From: Didymella arachidicola
Lineage: Eukaryota; Ascomycota; Dothideomycetes; Pleosporales; Didymellaceae
NCBI GenBank assembly: GCA_016630955.3
Contig: CM049995.1
Location: 248,001 to 312,000, forward strand
Reading direction: 5' to 3'
DNA length: 64,000 nt
The position numbers were made by a program, and so were the translations under genes. Positions 60,218 to 64,000 of this stretch are shown piece by piece (position 1 is the first letter of the stretch; every line of letters begins with the position of its first letter). The notes under the pieces were generated by a model. It made no database searches and was not told where the DNA came from. It saw only the letters and a list, made by a program, of their open reading frames with translations.

Positions 60218-61798
60218 TGTGTATATTTGCTAGACTGGGGATCAGCAGCGCAGGGACCGGCCTAGGATATATAAGGATCTGGCGGTGCTCCAGTGATTCG
60301 TCCAGCAGTCAGGCACGCGGCAGTCGGTCCTGTCCAGGTTGGGAGAACGTTAGCCGGGTGGTAGACTGCGCCAAGTGATGTGGGATTGCTAGGCATGCAG
60401 CGGGAGAAGAGATACGGAAAGGTTGAAGAACACTAGATCTTGGAAAGAGGCTGAGCAGAGCAGATAGAGTAGCTGTTCTGCATTCACCTCTTGTTGCTTT
60501 GAGTGCTCATTTTTACGACCTCCTGAGAGCCGTTTGAAGCCTGAAAGCTACGTCAATTTAAGGTCTTCGAACATGCATTACCTGGTATAGCTCGGGCAGC
60601 GTTGTACAAGGCATCGTGGCAGCTGAGCACGCGCACAGAGCCAAGCTTCACAACCCGCAACGACGGACTGGCGCGCCGCTCGCATCGTTCCTGCTAGCTG
60701 ATCATAGTTAATCGTCCGTCCTACGTCTTCCTCCTGGCACGCCTCCACCAAAGAAGTGCTGTTTGGTGAGCAGCCAAGGAGCTTGGCCAGGAGTCTGGAG
60801 CAAGCCACACTAGCGACCCCAGGTTCCCCCGCGATGCGCGATAAGACTGGGTTTCGATGGTATTACAAGTACCCGTTGACATCCGCAGCGGGCTGACAGT
60901 CGTCCAACTCATGTTTAAACATTCTTAGAGCTCTAAGAAACGACGGCGACGCAGAACCCTTTGCGCCCTCCTAGCCGGAACCTCGCGCTCGCTGGCAGAG
61001 GATGACAATCGCACTGAACACGAGGCAATTCCTCAATCATGCCCACGCCACGACTCGCTTGGAAGAAGGGCTGCAATCATGCATTTCCAACAGCGTCTTG
61101 GCTAGCGCCCAAGGTGTCCAGGCGAACCGACTTGCCAGAGAACAAACCGGCGCATTCGGAGGTCCGCCGCGTATGTCAGCTTGGCAGCCGCTCCGCCACG
61201 GGCTCGCCTCGAGCTCCATAGGAAAGACTTGGAGGAGCAATGAAGCATATGAGCAACAAGGGTGATGTTGAAGGTCAGGTAGGCTGTGGACCGTGGAGAA
61301 GCGAACCGGGTTGCGGGAGAGATTAAGACTGTGGGTCGAGCTTGGAGCACATAGCTGGGTATCGATTACAAGCAGATCGAGAATGAATCTCCCGTGTGAT
61401 CGAGCAGATACAGGTGATGTATAGCAGTATACAGTTGGAGGGGTTTCTGCGAAGTTTTGCACTTCTTTTCTTTGGCCAACAAAACTTATCCTCGGGTGTG
61501 ACGGGCAGAAGGAAGGCCACATCAGATGTGCTCACTGTTTCAACGATACCATTCATGCATAACATCAATTTCTGTCAGGATCTTGCTCGATGCGCCACAG
61601 GTGGCAGACAGGGCAGCCGACCGATGGCTCAAGGACCCCGCGTCATGAAAGAGCCGCCAAGTGCAGCGCGCAAACGCGTGAAGTCGCGTCACTCTAGTAA
61701 ATTAGGTGCACCGACACCCTCACCAACACCTTCACATGTGACCACTTTAATAACTGCACCACTCCCTTCGCAGTCCCACAACTGCTCATATCCACACA
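60218..61798. other. Gene-free stretch between arrestin and DPB4 genes
   Basis: This 1.58-kb divergent promoter region has no convincing frame, repeat or RNA gene. A TATATA motif on the minus strand at about 60266-60272 could serve the arrestin gene. Confidence 0.5.
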
Positions 61799-62708
61799 AT
61801 GCCACCCCGTAGGAGTAATGCCGCAGCAGCACCAGTCGAGGAACCGGCAGCCGTACCCGCAGCACCTACATCACCAGCAGCAGTAGTCCAGGAAACAGAA
61901 GCCGTTGCAGAAGCCACAGAAGCAGCAGAAGCCGCGCCAAAGCCCACAGAAACATCACCGCCTTCACCGATACCGCAAAAGATCTACAAAGAGCCCAAGC
62001 CGCCCAAGCCACGAGACGACGACACGCTGAGCGTTGAGGACCTCAATTTGCCAAAGTCCATAGTACAGCGCCTCGCAAAAGGCGTGCTCCCGCCAAACAC
62101 CCAGATCCAGAAAGATGCGCTGCTCGCCATGTCCAAGGGCGCGACCGTGTTCGTGAACTACCTCACATCTGCGTACGCACTCATTCCCATCTTTTCCCCA
62201 TCTGCACAGCATACTGACCTCTTTTCATAGCGCCGCAGAAGAAGCCCTCCGCAGCGGGCGCAAATCCGTCATGCCCGCCGACGTCTTCGCCGCAATGCGC
62301 GAACTCGAGTTCGGATTCATGCTGCCCCGTCTCGAAGCCGAGGTGACAAAGTTCACGAGCATACAAGCCGACAAGCGCAATACGTACCGTAAGAAGATTC
62401 GCGAGGAGAAAAAGGCAAAGAACGACCCGGATGGCGTGTCGGTGATGACGAATGGTGAGACGAGCTTTATGAGTGTCGGGACTGCTGGGCCAGGTGATGA
62501 GCACAGGGCGAAGAAGGCGAGGCTGGACGGGGAGGCAGAGGGGAGTGATGAAGAGGTTGTGGATGAGACGCAGGATGTTGAAGATGAGGAGGTTGAGGAT
62601 GATGAGATTGTTGAGGATGAGGCGCCGGAGGATGATCTTAAGGAAGATCCGCTTGAGGAGCGCGAGGAGAAGGAGGACGACGATGAGATGGCAGATGACA
62701 GCGACTAG
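61799..62708 (+). CDS. DPB4: DNA polymerase epsilon histone-fold subunit Dpb4
   Basis: Two exons (61799-62172, 62231-62708; intron 58 nt) give 283 residues. An Ala/Pro-rich N-terminal tail (to about 70) precedes a histone fold (about 78-165): DLNLPKSIVQRLAKGVLP, KDALLAMSKGATVFVNYLTSA, then, after the intron, RKSVMPADVFAAMRELEF. This is the pattern of Dpb4/POLE3, which pairs with Dpb3/POLE4 in DNA polymerase epsilon and also in chromatin remodelling (ISW2/CHRAC type). The C-terminal 80 residues are almost entirely Asp and Glu, as in POLE3, and may chaperone histones. The start at 61799 is the first ATG of the frame. Confidence 0.88.
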
Positions 62709-63059
62709 ACTCATGAACATTTATGTGATAGCGTTATGGCTCAAGGCATGTTGACAGGACTTCAGGTATGTCTAGTAACCCCTGCAGCTTTTTGTAAATT
62801 GGAAGCATTACTGCTATGTGGAAGCACTGAAGTCATCATTCGTGTTCTCTCAATCTTCCGCGGTACTCAAACCGCCATCGCAGGACACACTTGACGCCAT
62901 GCAATACCCCTCTATGCAAAGTCTTGTGTATATAGCGCGATTGACTTGCTAGCGCGGCTCTGCAGGTGTTGTTCGAGGCCTTGTCGTACTGCAACCCCGT
63001 CCGAGGGTGCTTGCCATCGTCTGTCTTTGTGGATCTTATTGGCCGTGGTGTTGTGAGAA
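62709..63059. other. Convergent 3' region of DPB4 and the next gene
   Basis: 351 bases between two stop codons facing each other. Nothing else was recognised. Confidence 0.5.
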
Positions 63060-63612
63060 TCAGCGCTTGAACTTTGCCACCACGCTCTCGTCGAGAGGAT
63101 CGCCATAGCGCGCTGTCAAAGTCAGCAAGGGATGAGAAAGCTACCCAGCAAATGCGCTCACTCTTTATCTGGGAGCTCTTGTCAATGATGTTGTCCAGCG
63201 CCCGCATCTCATCCTCCCTAGCCCTTTGGTTCTTCCACTCGAACCCTGGTTGGTCTTCCGCTCTCGTCCACTGATACCCAGTCTCAGGGTCTGTGTGCGT
63301 GACTCCCGTTTCATTGGCAGTCGAAGCAGTTGAAGCAGGGTTCAGCGATAGAGGTCGCTTGCCGTTTTCGTTGACGTTCGACGCAATTGTCGCCGTGAAG
63401 CTGTCGCCGCGGGGTAGGTTGGCGGGGCCCTGTGAGTTCGGTGGTGAGAGCTCAGAGCCTACACCGAGGACGTGTGAAGCGGGGTTGCGTGGTGTCGAAG
63501 GAAGCGCCTCGTCAGGAAACATCTCGTCATCGTCTGCGGCCATGTCTGGCGAGGAGTGCATGGTCGAGTCTTGGTCTGGATCTGGGATCAGCAGGCGCAC
63601 TCGTTTGGTCAT
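63060..63612 (-). CDS. Unrecognised small protein (167 residues)
   Basis: Two exons on the minus strand (63612-63162, 63112-63060; intron 49 nt with GCTGAC branch motif) give 167 residues. I do not recognise a family. The N-terminal half is Ser/Pro-rich and likely unstructured; the second half (GYQWTRAEDQPGFEWKNQRAREDEMRALDNIIDKSSQIK) is charged and probably helical, and looks like the conserved part. Splicing ends the protein at YGDPLDESVVAKFKR; the unspliced frame would run on to 62836 with no better sense. No signal peptide or membrane span is seen, so it should be nuclear or cytosolic. Confidence 0.7.
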
Positions 63613-63955
63613 GGTGGCTCGTCGAAGGTGAGGAAGTCGATCTCTCACTGACCGGACATTTTGATTGCTTTTTTATATAATATGTGAAGGTCAAGCAGGC
63701 AGCGGTGTAGGTGCAGTTGGGTGCGCTGTTTGTGAGAGGCAGCAGCCAGCCGTATGTCATATCTCCAGGGACGAAAGCCGCGGCTCCACTAGCCCTCCCG
63801 CGCAAGCGGCAGTAGCGCCCGAATGTTCGATGTTCATGCGCCTGGTGCTCCGCATTTCTTCACACCCCTCCATGTGCCGAAGCGACTCCAAGACCACAGG
63901 CTTCAGACTGTCTGCAAGCTATCGAAAGAGACTATACAGTCCATAGTCCGTGACC
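63613..63955. other. Divergent promoter region
   Basis: 343 bases between the start codons of the gene at 63612 and the partial gene at 63956. A purine/pyrimidine mix with no repeat or frame of note. Confidence 0.5.
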
Positions 63956-64000
63956 ATGTCTGCAAAGAAGGGCGCACTTGCCGACGCCTGGAACGACGAT
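63956..64000 (+). CDS. Start of a gene running off the window
   Basis: An ATG at 63956 opens a frame of 15 codons to the window end (MSAKKGALADAWNDD). The context is good for a start (ACC before ATG), and the neighbouring gene faces away. Too little is present to name the protein. Confidence 0.45.
   Translation, partial: MSAKKGALADAWNDD

Overview
This is nuclear DNA of a filamentous ascomycete (Pezizomycotina), most likely a dothideomycete. The evidence is short GT-AG introns of about 44-60 nt with CTGAC/CTAAT-type branch sites, and typical fungal single-copy genes (SSK2-type MAPKKK, DNA2, IMP4, RPA43, DPB4, ODC carrier, HET-domain protein, GH10 xylanase, S10 carboxypeptidase). Old transposons carry dense C-to-T/G-to-A changes of the repeat-induced point mutation (RIP) kind. 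The species cannot be named from the sequence. The 1.83-1.88 kb pogo-like transposons resemble in size elements I recall from Parastagonospora (Molly, Pixie); I could not check that.

Bases 1-16249 are a nested transposon block. A RIP-damaged Ty3/Gypsy chromovirus-type retrotransposon (1-11404, window-truncated at its 5' LTR) is split by three TA-flanked pogo-like DNA transposons (474-2307, 3638-5501, 5530-7394) and by a solo LTR of its own family (8661-9129) with a perfect GATTT target duplication. Its 3' end has lost RNase H-to-integrase sequence, carries an antisense ORF with a Zn2Cys6-like cysteine pattern, and ends in a polypurine tract and a clean LTR. Then follow pogo fragments and two different pogo-like elements standing end to end with one shared TA (12009-14108 and 14111-16249). 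Further pogo-like copies lie at 29759-31592 (intact) and 56696-58578 (decayed). Three transposase genes look intact (5611-7242, 12161-14020, 29877-31511).

From 16.4 kb on the window is mostly single-copy genes: a HET-domain gene, a DHA1 drug/proton antiporter-like MFS transporter, the HOG-pathway MAPKKK SSK2, a tRNA-Leu(AAG) gene interrupted twice, a GNAT gene with a C-terminal frameshift, DNA2 (with an intact transposon 32 bp beyond its stop codon) divergent from the mitochondrial 2-oxodicarboxylate carrier, a patatin-like lipase, convergent RPA43 and IMP4, a GPI-anchored-looking S10 carboxypeptidase, a GH10 xylanase with XlnR/CreA-type promoter sites, a copper P1B-ATPase divergent from a linalool-dehydratase/isomerase-like membrane protein, a secreted deaminase-fold protein, an arrestin-like protein, the histone-fold protein DPB4, an unrecognised small protein and the first codons of another gene. 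The genes do not form one pathway. RPA43 and IMP4 both serve ribosome production and could share timing; the xylanase, carboxypeptidase and deaminase are all predicted to be secreted.

The most unusual object is the tRNA-Leu(AAG) at 27703-27860. Besides a normal anticodon-loop intron it has a 48-nt insert in the D-loop that begins GTACGC, ends CAG and has a CTGAC branch-like motif, so it looks like a spliceosomal intron inside a tRNA gene. All intron coordinates were worked out by eye from splice consensus, reading frame and remembered family alignments, not by alignment software or RNA data.
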